A stretch of DNA of 64,000 bases from Cohnella nanjingensis (GTDB lineage Bacteria > Bacillota > Bacilli > Paenibacillales > Paenibacillaceae), in the NCBI RefSeq assembly GCF_014212125.1, contig NZ_JACJVP010000018.1, positions 18,817 through 82,816 of the forward strand, in the 5' to 3' direction. This document shows, in pieces, positions 1 to 7,098 of the stretch. The notes under the pieces are model-generated. The model had not been told where the DNA came from. It was given only the letters and a program-made list of their open reading frames with translations, and searched no databases. Positions within the stretch are counted from its first letter, which is position 1; every line of letters begins with the position of its first letter. Made by a program: the position numbers and the translations under genes.

Positions 1-428
1 CAGAGGCGGAGATCGCGAAGGCAGTCGAGATGGCCTCGTTCACGGAGGACATCGCGGGCATGGCCCAGGGGCTGGATACGATCGTCGGCGAGAACGGCGT
101 CATGCTGTCCGGCGGGCAGAAGCAGCGTCTCGCGATCGCCCGGGCTTTGCTCGTGGATTCGGAGATCCTGCTGCTGGACGACGCGCTGTCCGCGGTCGAC
201 GCCCGCACGGAGGCGCGCATCCTCCGGCACATCCGGCAGGAGCGCGCGGGCAAGACGACGCTGATCGCGACGCACCGGCTGTCCGCCGTCAGCCACGCGA
301 ACTGGATCCTAGTACTGGACGAGGGACGCGTCGTCGAGGAAGGCACGCATGAACAGCTGCTGCTGTTCGGCGGCTGGTATAGGGAGCAGTGGGACCGGCA
401 GCAGATGGAAGCGAGTCTTGAAGAGTGA
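1..428 (+). CDS. ABC exporter half-transporter, C-terminal part (BmrC/YheI-like)
   Basis: Only the end of the ATP-binding domain is in the window; the frame is open from base 3. The signature motif LSGGQKQRL is canonical, while Walker B reads ILLLDDALSAVD, with Asp where the catalytic Glu normally sits. In heterodimeric exporters such as BmrC/BmrD or TM287/288 the degenerate site pairs a Walker B carrying Asp with the partner's altered signature, and the next gene has exactly that altered signature. The two genes are therefore probably one heterodimeric multidrug-type efflux pump in the membrane. The substrate cannot be read from this fragment. The gene is cut by the window edge, not necessarily truncated in the genome. 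Confidence 0.9.
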   Translation, partial: EAEIAKAVEMASFTEDIAGMAQGLDTIVGENGVMLSGGQKQRLAIARALLVDSEILLLDDALSAVDARTEARILRHIRQERAGKTTLIATHRLSAVSHANWILVLDEGRVVEEGTHEQLLLFGGWYREQWDRQQMEASLEE

Positions 429-570
429 GCGCGGGCGCGCGCGGAGAGAAGAAGCGTACTGACGCGTCTGAGTAGAAAGGATGAGACGTTCATCCTGGCC
501 GAATAGTAAGCAATTAAAGTTCGCATATAGATCTTATGAATAATGGCGACCCTGACCTAGGAGGCTGTTC

Positions 571-2382
571 ATGAATTCGAAGCAATCCACGGCGAGACGG
601 CTGCTCGGGTACGCGCTCGCCTACAAGTTCCGGATCGCGGGCGCGCTGCTCCTGCTTGTCGTCGCCGTCGGCGCCGAGCTTGGCGGACCGTATATTACGA
701 AGACCATCATCGACCGCCATCTGACGACGAACGGGACGAGCGGCGACTGGTCGGCCGTGCTCGGGCTGCTCGCCCTGTACATGGGGCTGCTCCTGGCCGC
801 GAGCGTGTGCAATTACTCGCAGTCGTATCTCCTGCAGTCGACGGCGCTCCGCATCATCCGGAACATGCGGATGGACCTCATGGGCCATATTCACCGCATT
901 CCGCTGCGCTACTTCGACAACACGCCGATCGGACAAGTCGTCTCCCGGATCGCCAACGACACGGAAGCCGTTCGCGACCTGTTCATGAGCTTCATGGCGA
1001 CGTTCGTCGTGAGCCTCATCCAGCTCGCGGGCATCTTCGTCGCCCTGTTCATCCTGGACGCGCGGCTGGCGTTGTTCTGCCTGCTGCTGCCGCCGCTATT
1101 CGCGATCATCATGGCGGTTCATCTGAAGTACTCGAAGGTGTTCATCACGATCATGCGCGCCCGGCTCAGCGATATGAACGCCATGATCAACGAATCGATC
1201 ACCGTTATGCCGATCATTCAGGCGTTCCGCCGCGAACGGAAGACGCGCGAGGAGTTCGAGTCGCTGAACGTGGACCGCTACGTGAACCAGATCAAGCAAT
1301 TCCGCGTCTTCTCCCTGTCTTCCCGCAATATCGTAGGCACGATCGGAAGCTTGGTGACCGCGATGGTCATCTGGTACTTCGGCGGCGAGTCGCTCGCGAC
1401 GGCGGCTTTCTCCTTCGGGGTGCTGTATGCGTTCATCGACTACCTGGGCCGGATCTTCCAGCCGATTATCGGGATCTTCGATCAGTTGACGAACGCGCAG
1501 CGGGCATTCGTATCGGCGGACAAAGTGTTCGCGATCCTGGACATGGAGGGCAAGGAGGTCGAGCAGGCGGACGACGCCGCTCGTCCGGAAGGGGTCGTGC
1601 GGTTCCAGGACGTGACCTTCGCCTACAAGACTGGGGAGAATGTGCTGAAGGGCATCTCCTTCGAAGCCCGCCGGGGCGAGACGGTCGCGTTGGTCGGCCA
1701 CACCGGCTCCGGCAAGAGCTCGATCATGAACCTGCTGCTCGGGTTCTACGAGCCGGATCAAGGCGTCATCACGATCGATGGCCGCGACATCTCCACGCTG
1801 TCCAAGCAGGAGCTCCGCAAACACATGGGCATCGTGCTGCAGGATCCGTTCCTGTTCGCCGGCGACATCAAGTCCAACGTCAGCCTCTACAACCCCGACA
1901 TCACGATCGATCGCGTAAAGCGCGCGCTGGCGGAGGTTGGGGCGGCAGCCTTCGTCGAGCAGCTGCCGAACGGCTACGACGAGCAGGTGGTGGAGCGGGG
2001 GAGCACGCTGTCCTCCGGTCAGCGCCAGCTCATCTCCTTCGCCCGCGCCTTGGCGTTCGATCCGTCCATCCTCATCCTGGACGAGGCGACCGCCAGCATC
2101 GACAGCGAGACCGAAGGGCTGATCCAGCGGGCGCTCCAGGTCGTCAGCCACGGACGGACGACGCTCGTTATCGCGCACCGGCTGTCGACGATCCGGGAGG
2201 CGGATCAGATCCTCGTGCTGCATCGAGGCGAGATCGTCGAACGGGGCAACCACGACGAGCTGATGGCGCTGCAGGGCCGTTATTTCAAGATGTATCAGCT
2301 GCAAAAAGGGGAGAAGCCGGCGGTCGGTTCTCCGGCAAGCGCCACTTGGTCGGAGAGATCCGCAGCGATCGTCTCCGACTAA
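571..2382 (+). CDS. ABC exporter half-transporter (BmrD/YheH-like)
   Basis: A complete 603-residue half-transporter. An N-terminal six-helix exporter domain spans roughly residues 1-310 and an ATPase domain follows. Walker A GHTGSGKSS lies near residue 376, the signature LSSGQRQL near 480, and Walker B ILILDEAT with the catalytic Glu near 500. The non-canonical LSSGQ signature complements the Asp-bearing Walker B of the upstream gene, which supports a heterodimer with one active ATP site. The start is preceded by GGAGG with good spacing. The 142-bp gap to the upstream gene is long for a tight operon and could hold its own promoter. Drug or peptide efflux is likely from family knowledge; the substrate is unknown. 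Confidence 0.92.
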   Translation: MNSKQSTARRLLGYALAYKFRIAGALLLLVVAVGAELGGPYITKTIIDRHLTTNGTSGDWSAVLGLLALYMGLLLAASVCNYSQSYLLQSTALRIIRNMRMDLMGHIHRIPLRYFDNTPIGQVVSRIANDTEAVRDLFMSFMATFVVSLIQLAGIFVALFILDARLALFCLLLPPLFAIIMAVHLKYSKVFITIMRARLSDMNAMINESITVMPIIQAFRRERKTREEFESLNVDRYVNQIKQFRVFSLSSRNIVGTIGSLVTAMVIWYFGGESLATAAFSFGVLYAFIDYLGRIFQPIIGIFDQLTNAQRAFVSADKVFAILDMEGKEVEQADDAARPEGVVRFQDVTFAYKTGENVLKGISFEARRGETVALVGHTGSGKSSIMNLLLGFYEPDQGVITIDGRDISTLSKQELRKHMGIVLQDPFLFAGDIKSNVSLYNPDITIDRVKRALAEVGAAAFVEQLPNGYDEQVVERGSTLSSGQRQLISFARALAFDPSILILDEATASIDSETEGLIQRALQVVSHGRTTLVIAHRLSTIREADQILVLHRGEIVERGNHDELMALQGRYFKMYQLQKGEKPAVGSPASATWSERSAAIVSD

Positions 2383-2394
2383 GCGGCGCGGTGG

Positions 2395-2428
2395 CGAGGT
2401 CCTGCCGTGATCCTACGACAGGACCTCG
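2395..2428 (+). terminator. Hairpin after the exporter operon
   Basis: A perfect 10-bp stem (CGAGGTCCTG and its complement) closes a 14-nt loop a few bases after the stop codon. There is no T-run, so it may be a weak terminator or an mRNA-stabilising 3' hairpin. Confidence 0.55.
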
Positions 2429-2483
2429 ATTCGCTGGGTGCCGGGTTCCCTTCGGGCGAGCAGAAGTTTTGACCGTCGCCCGT

Positions 2484-2579
2484 CCTTGTCCAGATGGCCT
2501 AAGGCAACGATTCTCCAGAGCAACAGCCCTCGTATGCGGGCTAAAGCCTAAACAGGCGAACGTCCGAGCCCGGACAAGG
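2484..2579 (+). other. Possible structured RNA region, unidentified
   Basis: An 8-bp inverted repeat (CCTTGTCC with GGACAAGG) brackets about 80 nt. Inside are two small hairpins: GCCC/GGGC near 2526-2541 and GCCT/AGGC near 2546-2557. An alternative hairpin, GTCCG/CGGAC, would compete with the outer stem. No known riboswitch or small-RNA signature was recognised. The rest of this gene-free stretch up to the small ORF shows nothing else clear. Confidence 0.25.
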
Positions 2580-2691
2580 TAAGCGCATTCAAAAAGCGAG
2601 CAAAGCGTTAAAAAACGGAGCGAAACCTCGGTTCACCCGGTTCGATCGGCGGAATAGGCTTTTTTTGTCGAAATATGAATAGTCAGAATAT

Positions 2692-2720
2692 TTGAATAAT
2701 AATTGTCCGTCGGCTATAAT
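2692..2720 (+). promoter_or_regulatory. Strong sigma-A promoter for a small ORF
   Basis: TTGAAT and a perfect TATAAT are separated by 17 bp. An AAAGGAAAGGGG ribosome site and an ATG follow within 35 bases of the -10 box. Confidence 0.75.
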
Positions 2721-2751
2721 GAAACCAACCAAAAGGAAAGGGGATAGTCCA

Positions 2752-2907
2752 ATGGGCCAGGAAAGCGAAGCATATCCGGGGATGGAGAAAGCGCAGCAAT
2801 TACTCCGCCCAGCATCTGCTTGACTCGGCGGCACGGATATGCGGGAACTCAAGAAGCAGTTCGCCAGTTCGCAGGACGAATCTCCAATACCTAAGATAGG
2901 AGCGTAA
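2752..2907 (+). pseudogene. Small ORF interrupted by an in-frame TGA
   Basis: The ATG has a strong ribosome site (AAAGGAAAGGGG, about 8 bases upstream) and a textbook promoter. The frame reads 23 codons beginning MGQESEAYPG, meets TGA at 2821-2823, then continues open in the same frame for 27 more codons (LGGTDMRELKKQF...PKIGA) to TAA. The whole would be a protein of about 51 residues. A good terminator follows 32 bases later, so this is a complete transcription unit. It could be a recently broken small gene, a genuine 23-residue peptide, or a sequencing error at the TGA. I do not recognise the peptide. Confidence 0.45.
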
Positions 2908-2939
2908 AGGAAAAATTGAATAGCGAGGATGAGGAAGGA

Positions 2940-2977
2940 TAGGGCGCCCGGTTATCAGCTGTTAACCGGACGCCCTA
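2940..2977 (+). terminator. Intrinsic terminator, probably bidirectional
   Basis: TAGGGCG and CCGGTTA pair with their complements (7 + 7 bp with one mismatch) around an 8-nt loop. A TTTTTT run follows about 10 bases later. It separates the small ORF from the convergent LysR gene. Confidence 0.85.
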
Positions 2978-3031
2978 TTACTGTGCGTTTTTTGGTCTCC
3001 TGCGAATGGAGGGGGGCGCCTAGAACAAGTC

Positions 3032-3922
3032 CTAGAACAAGTCGATGAAGCGCCGAGCGCGCTTGGAGAGATACCGGTCCTTCAGCCAGACGATACCGAC
3101 GTCGGATTCGAAGCCGGCGCTGGCCAGCTCGAACATCCGGATATCGGTCAGCGGGAACGAAGTCAGGACGGACTTCGGCAGAAGGGTCGCGCCGATGCCG
3201 GCCGCCACGAGCGCGAGCGTAATGGCGACGCTCGAGCATTCGCAGAGGACGCGCGGCGCAAGGCCCGCGTCGGCGAACGCCCGCATGACGCTCCCGTGCA
3301 TAGCGACCGTCCGTTCCGTCTTCAGCGTGATCAGCGGGTGGCCGGCGAGCTCGTCCAGGCTCAGGCGGTGCGCAGAGCCGTCCGGCCGCAGCGTCCAGGA
3401 GCGGGGGACGAGGGCGACGAACGGATCGGAGGGCAGGGGCTTCACGGCGTAGCGGTCGGATTCGCCGGGCGCTTCGAAGGGGAGGCGGGCGACCACGAGT
3501 TCAATCTCCCGCTTGTCGAGCTGCTCGCCGAGCAGGAAGTGGTCGCCTTCCCGAATCTTGAAGGTGACGAGCGGATACTGCTCCCGGAACTTGCGGAGCG
3601 TGTCGGGCAGCAGGGAGATGCAGGAGACGACGGCCCCGACTGCGAGCACGCCCTGCACGCCTTCGTCCAGCTCCTGCACTTCCTTCAGGCTCTCGTCGAA
3701 TTGGTGCAGCAGCTGCTCGGCCCGCACGCGCAGCAGCTCCCCGGCGTGCGTCAGCTTAAGACGCTTGCCGCTGCGGTCGAACAGCGTAACGCCAAGCTCC
3801 TGTTCCATGAGCTTGAGCTGCCGGCTCAGCGGGGGCTGCTCCATATGGAGCAGCTTGGCCGCGCTCGTGACCTGTCCTTCTTGCGCCACCGTCAGGAAGT
3901 AGCGAAGCTGTCGCATATCCAC
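3032..3922 (-). CDS. LysR-family transcriptional regulator
   Basis: A 296-residue regulator. The N-terminal winged helix-turn-helix (MRQLRYFLTVAQEGQ...AAKLLHMEQPPLSRQ) covers about residues 1-60. A substrate-binding effector domain ends in GIGATLLPKSV and RRFIDLF. The GTG start sits 9 bases from AAAGGAGG; the ATG two codons later is an alternative with worse spacing, and upstream in-frame Met codons have no ribosome site. It is transcribed divergently from the aminotransferase gene, and LysR proteins commonly control such a neighbour. An inverted repeat between the two genes is a plausible site. The effector is unknown; a branched-chain amino acid signal is a guess from position only. Confidence 0.92.
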   Translation of the reverse strand: MDMRQLRYFLTVAQEGQVTSAAKLLHMEQPPLSRQLKLMEQELGVTLFDRSGKRLKLTHAGELLRVRAEQLLHQFDESLKEVQELDEGVQGVLAVGAVVSCISLLPDTLRKFREQYPLVTFKIREGDHFLLGEQLDKREIELVVARLPFEAPGESDRYAVKPLPSDPFVALVPRSWTLRPDGSAHRLSLDELAGHPLITLKTERTVAMHGSVMRAFADAGLAPRVLCECSSVAITLALVAAGIGATLLPKSVLTSFPLTDIRMFELASAGFESDVGIVWLKDRYLSKRARRFIDLF

Positions 3923-3962
3923 CGAGTGCCGCCTCCTTTCGAATCCATACCTTAAGAGTATG

Positions 3963-3989
3963 TTTGAAGTACAAAACAGATATTTCAAA
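3963..3989. promoter_or_regulatory. Candidate LysR operator
   Basis: TTTGAA and TTCAAA form an inverted repeat with a 15-bp gap. It lies just upstream of the -35 box of the aminotransferase promoter, where LysR regulators usually bind. Inferred from position and symmetry only. Confidence 0.4.
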
Positions 3990-4000
3990 TATACAATCGG

Positions 4001-4029
4001 TTGGCATACGATACAACTAAGCGTATATC
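4001..4029 (+). promoter_or_regulatory. Candidate sigma-A promoter of the aminotransferase gene
   Basis: TTGGCA and TATATC are separated by 17 bp, ending about 22 bases before the start codon. Confidence 0.5.
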
Positions 4030-4051
4030 GTCCGAGGAGAGGGGCACACGC

Positions 4052-5122
4052 ATGGCCTATACGATCGCAAGAGAGCCGGCGGCGAGCAAGAAGCCGAAGC
4101 CGCCGCAGCAGGAGCTGGGGTTCGGCACCCATTTTACAGATCACATGTTCATGATGGATTATGACGCCGGCATCGGATGGCATGACCCGCGCATCGTGCC
4201 CTATCAGCCGCTCGTGATGGATCCGGCGGCCAAGGTATTCCATTACGGGCAGACCGTCTTCGAAGGGATGAAGGCGTTCCGGGCGAAGGACGGCCGGATC
4301 CGGTTATTCCGGCCGGATGCGCATCTGAGCAGGATGAACCGCTCCAACGTGCGCCTCAGCGTTCCCTTGCTGGATGAGGAGCTGGTGCTGGAGGCGCTGA
4401 GGCAGCTGATCTTGGCCGATCGGGACTGGGTCCCGGGCACCGAGGGCACGTCGCTGTATATCCGGCCTTTCATCATCGCGACCGAGCCCTTGCTCGGCGT
4501 GGCGCCGTCGCGGCAGTACCGGCTGATCGTCATCCTGTCCCCCGTGGGCGCCTACTACGCGGAGGGGATTCGTCCGGTCCGCATCCACGTCGAACCGGAC
4601 TATGTCCGGGCGGTCGCCGGCGGCGTCGGAGCAGCCAAGACGTCGGGCAACTACGCGGCCGGGCTCAAGGCGCAGGAGGAAGCGTCGAAGCTGGGATACG
4701 CTCAGGTCATGTGGCTGGACGGCGTGCACCGGAAGTACATCGAGGAAGTCGGCAGCATGAACGTCTTTTTCCGGCTCGGCGAGACCGTCGTTACGCCCGC
4801 GTTGAGCGGCAGCATCCTCGCCGGCGTGACGCGGGACTCGGTGATCCGACTGCTGCGCCATTGGGGCATCGCCGTCGAAGAGCGCAGCCTCTCGATCGAC
4901 GAGCTTGTGGAAGCGCATCGCGCGGGCACGCTGCTGGAAGCGTTCGGGACGGGGACGGCCGCCGTCGTCTCGCCGATCGGAGAGCTGCAGTGGCAAGGCG
5001 AGCCGCAGGTGATCGGAGGCGGCGTGACGGGGGCGCTCGCGAAGCGGCTCTACGACGCGGTCACCGGCATCCAGCGCGGCAGCGAGTCCGATCCGTTCGG
5101 GTGGATGGTCGATTTGATCTGA
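4052..5122 (+). CDS. ilvE: Branched-chain amino acid aminotransferase (class IV PLP fold)
   Basis: A cytosolic PLP enzyme of 356 residues that interconverts leucine, isoleucine and valine with their 2-oxo acids, using glutamate/2-oxoglutarate. The region GVGAAKTSGNYAAG contains Lys196, the expected Schiff-base lysine. The family features FHYGQTVFEGMKAF near the N-terminus, and EEVGSMNVFF and GTGTAAVVSPIG later, are all present. Length matches the long YwaA-type Firmicute enzymes. The ATG chosen follows GAGGAGAGGGG at good spacing; an upstream in-frame ATG overlaps the promoter. It stands alone with its own terminator, divergent from the LysR gene that may control it. Confidence 0.95.
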   Translation: MAYTIAREPAASKKPKPPQQELGFGTHFTDHMFMMDYDAGIGWHDPRIVPYQPLVMDPAAKVFHYGQTVFEGMKAFRAKDGRIRLFRPDAHLSRMNRSNVRLSVPLLDEELVLEALRQLILADRDWVPGTEGTSLYIRPFIIATEPLLGVAPSRQYRLIVILSPVGAYYAEGIRPVRIHVEPDYVRAVAGGVGAAKTSGNYAAGLKAQEEASKLGYAQVMWLDGVHRKYIEEVGSMNVFFRLGETVVTPALSGSILAGVTRDSVIRLLRHWGIAVEERSLSIDELVEAHRAGTLLEAFGTGTAAVVSPIGELQWQGEPQVIGGGVTGALAKRLYDAVTGIQRGSESDPFGWMVDLI

Positions 5123-5162
5123 GGATCGCGACGCAGATGGGGGAAAGAGCGGCGGTGAAAGG

Positions 5163-5199
5163 GCGGCTCCTTGCGCTTGGCGCGGGAGGCGCTTTTTTT
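5163..5199 (+). terminator. Terminator of the aminotransferase gene
   Basis: GCGGCTCC pairs with GGAGGCGC except for one G-G mismatch, and a run of seven T follows directly. Confidence 0.8.
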
Positions 5200-5227
5200 A
5201 TGGCATCGGACGGAGCGCGGCTTCGCG

Positions 5228-5371
5228 AAGTTGGCCGAGGGGCTTCGGATCCTGCAACATTCGCGCGCGCCATCGAATTAAGCTGGTCGTGGCTTCGGAC
5301 CTTGCATTCGAGCCATCGAATTAAGTTGGCCGAGGCTTCGGACTTTGCATTCGCGCGTCCCATCGAATTAG
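5228..5371. repeat. Degenerate direct repeat, about 43-52 bp unit
   Basis: Three imperfect tandem copies. Each begins AAGTTGGCCGAGG (or AAGCTGGTCGTGG), contains CTTCGGA, and ends CATCGAATTA. The second copy lacks about 9 bases. The last copy runs into the next repeat family, which shares the GAATTAG start. No coding potential was seen. Confidence 0.7.
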
Positions 5372-5556
5372 TCGCATTTGTACAACTTATTTCGGCGATG
5401 GAGGGGGTTTAAACCGAATTAGTTGCTTTCGTACAACTTATTAAGGCCGATTACGGGAAATCGATCGTTTTTCCCTAAAAAAGATGTACTTTTACAACAT
5501 ATTGGCATTTTTATCGCGATTGCTGCCGAAAAGTTTGTACTTTTACAACTTATTTG
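5366..5556. repeat. Hairpin repeat array A (TTGTA/TACAA family)
   Basis: Four copies of a motif around ACAACTTATT, at 5382, 5433, 5494 and 5545. The intervals are 51, 61 and 51 bp. In the two right-hand copies an inverted repeat is visible (TTGTA, loop CTTT, TACAA), giving an A-rich loop on the minus strand. The two left copies have lost the loop. It belongs by spacing to the other 51-bp hairpin arrays in this window, but it is the least regular. Confidence 0.6.
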
Positions 5557-5584
5557 ATGTCCGGTGTTTGGCTCCGACCGAAAC

Positions 5585-5880
5585 GGAACCATCATCCCCC
5601 TCGTTTTTCTCTTCCTTCCCCAAACTTGCCCATCTCGACCAGCCAGCCACAACGCTCACCTTTCCCAGCATCCCCAAACTCCCACCTGCCTCGTCTTCGT
5701 TCAACTCCCCACCTTCCGTTTCACCCCTATTCCCGCCCGTCACGATCACCACCCACTCCCACCATCCTCAACTCCCGCCCGTCACGATCACCACCCACTC
5801 CCGTCCTCCCGTTTCCCCTAACCCCCGACCTTCCGTTTTCCCCCGACTCCCGCCCGTCTCGTTTGCCTCTACCTTCGCAT
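5585..5880. repeat. Pyrimidine-rich tract with 30-bp direct repeat
   Basis: About 300 bases are almost entirely C and T with scattered A on the plus strand. A 30-bp sequence beginning TCCCGCCCGTCACGATCACC occurs twice, at 5732-5761 and 5774-5803, and shorter CCCGCCCGTC and CTTCCGTTT echoes surround it. Open frames exist here only because of the biased composition; I see no gene. Confidence 0.7.
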
Positions 5881-5956
5881 GTCTCGATTTTGTAAAAACG
5901 CGACGCCTAAACAAAAAGACGAATCCGAGCGGCGGGCTTTAAAATGGGATTGATGC

Positions 5957-5970
5957 TGTAAGCGGATTCA
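5957..5970 (+). promoter_or_regulatory. Candidate catabolite response element (cre)
   Basis: TGTAAGCGGATTCA matches 12 of 14 positions of the CcpA consensus TGWAARCGYTWWCW. It lies 22 bases before the first gene of the mannoside locus, where repression by preferred sugars would be expected. Confidence 0.35.
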
Positions 5971-5991
5971 TAGGAGATGGGAGATTAGAAT

Positions 5992-6828
5992 ATGGCACTG
6001 AAATCGGACACAATACTCCATCGAATCGTGGTCTACGCGCTGCTCCTGCTCGGAAGCGCCGCCTTTATCCTTCCGCTCGTGTGGCTGCTGTCGACCTCTC
6101 TCAAGGGGGATACGGGGCTCTTCGAGATTCCGCCCAAGTGGGTTCCGGACCCGTTCCACTGGGATAACTACAAGAAAGCCGTCCATTCGTTCCCGTTCCT
6201 GCGCTATACGTGGAACACGGTGCTCATCACCGTGCTGTGCATGATCGGCTCCATGCTGTCCTCGTCGTTCGTCGCCTACGCCTTCGCCAGATTGCGGTGG
6301 CCGGGCCGTGACGCTTGGTTCGTGGTGATGCTGGCGACGATGATGCTGCCCGGACAGGTGACGATGATCCCGCTGTTCATCCTGTTCAAGGAGCTCGGGT
6401 GGATCAACACGTATCTGCCGCTCATCGTGCCCTTCTTCTTCGGCAGCGCGTTCTACATCTTCCTGATGCGCCAGTTCTTCATGACGATCCCGAAGGAGCT
6501 GAGCGAAGCGGCCAAGATCGACGGCTGCACCGAGCTCTACACCTGGTGGCGGATCTTCATGCCGCTGTCGAAGCCGGCGCTCGCGACGCTCGGCATCTTC
6601 ACCTTCACCCTCGTCTGGAACGACTTCCAGGGACCGCTCATCTACCTCAACGATACCAACAAGTTCACGCTGATGCTCGGGCTGCGGAGCTTCCAGCAGC
6701 AGTACGGCACGCGGTGGAACGTCATGATGGCGGCCTCGCTGCTCGTCATGCTGCCGACGCTGGCGTTGTTCTTCTCCTTCCAGCGTTACTTCATCGAAGG
6801 CGTGACTTTGACCGGCGTGAAAGGCTAG
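5992..6828 (+). CDS. Sugar ABC transporter permease, MalG-type (CUT1)
   Basis: An inner-membrane permease of 278 residues with six predicted helices. The cytoplasmic EAA loop reads EAAKIDGCTELYTWWRIFMP, the contact site for the ATPase. The C-terminus FFSFQRYFIEGVTLTGVKG is typical of MalG-like subunits. It opens the carbohydrate locus, ahead of the binding protein and the second permease. This order (G, binding protein, F) is unusual, since most CUT1 operons run binding protein, F, G. No ATPase gene is nearby, so a shared MsmX-like ATPase probably powers it. The ribosome site is GGAGATGGGAG. Given the mannosidase downstream, a mannose-containing oligosaccharide is the likely substrate. Confidence 0.93.
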   Translation: MALKSDTILHRIVVYALLLLGSAAFILPLVWLLSTSLKGDTGLFEIPPKWVPDPFHWDNYKKAVHSFPFLRYTWNTVLITVLCMIGSMLSSSFVAYAFARLRWPGRDAWFVVMLATMMLPGQVTMIPLFILFKELGWINTYLPLIVPFFFGSAFYIFLMRQFFMTIPKELSEAAKIDGCTELYTWWRIFMPLSKPALATLGIFTFTLVWNDFQGPLIYLNDTNKFTLMLGLRSFQQQYGTRWNVMMAASLLVMLPTLALFFSFQRYFIEGVTLTGVKG

Positions 6829-6834
6829 ACCAAA

Positions 6835-6990
6835 GGCACTGGCACTGGCACTGGCACTGGCACTGGCACTGGCACTGGCACTGGCACTGGCACTGGCACA
6901 GGCACAGGCACTGGCACAGGCACAGGCACTGGCACTGGCACTGGCAAAGGCAAAGGCAAAGGCAAAGGCAAAGGCAAAGGCAAAGGCAAA
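6835..6990. repeat. Hexanucleotide microsatellite, 26 units
   Basis: Twenty-six uninterrupted hexamers: 14 GGCACT, 4 GGCACA and 8 GGCAAA. The left part is mostly GGCACT, the middle is mixed, and the right end is pure GGCAAA. It begins 7 bases after the stop codon of the MalG-type permease gene and ends about 108 bases before the start of the binding-protein gene. It is non-coding in this context; the dipeptide-repeat frames it opens on both strands have no start signals. Confidence 0.98.
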
Positions 6991-7098
6991 GGCAGTTGCC
7001 ACTTACGCATGAGAGGGGGGATGCGGCTCTTCGCGGACAGCGATGGATATCGGCTAGTCGGAACCAGGATTATCGAATCGCTCAATATGGGAGGTCAC

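Noticed and set aside
2752..2907. Selenocysteine-containing small protein
   Set aside because: TGA lies in frame, but no SECIS-like hairpin is evident after it and no selenocysteine genes are in the window.
5484..5942. Proline/serine-rich open frames in the pyrimidine tract
   Set aside because: Open only because the tract almost lacks the purines needed for stop codons; no ribosome site and no domain.
5968..7085. Minus- and plus-strand frames with Ala-Phe, Pro-Val or His-Trp dipeptide repeats
   Set aside because: They are translations of the hexanucleotide microsatellite joined to antisense of the permease gene; no start signals.
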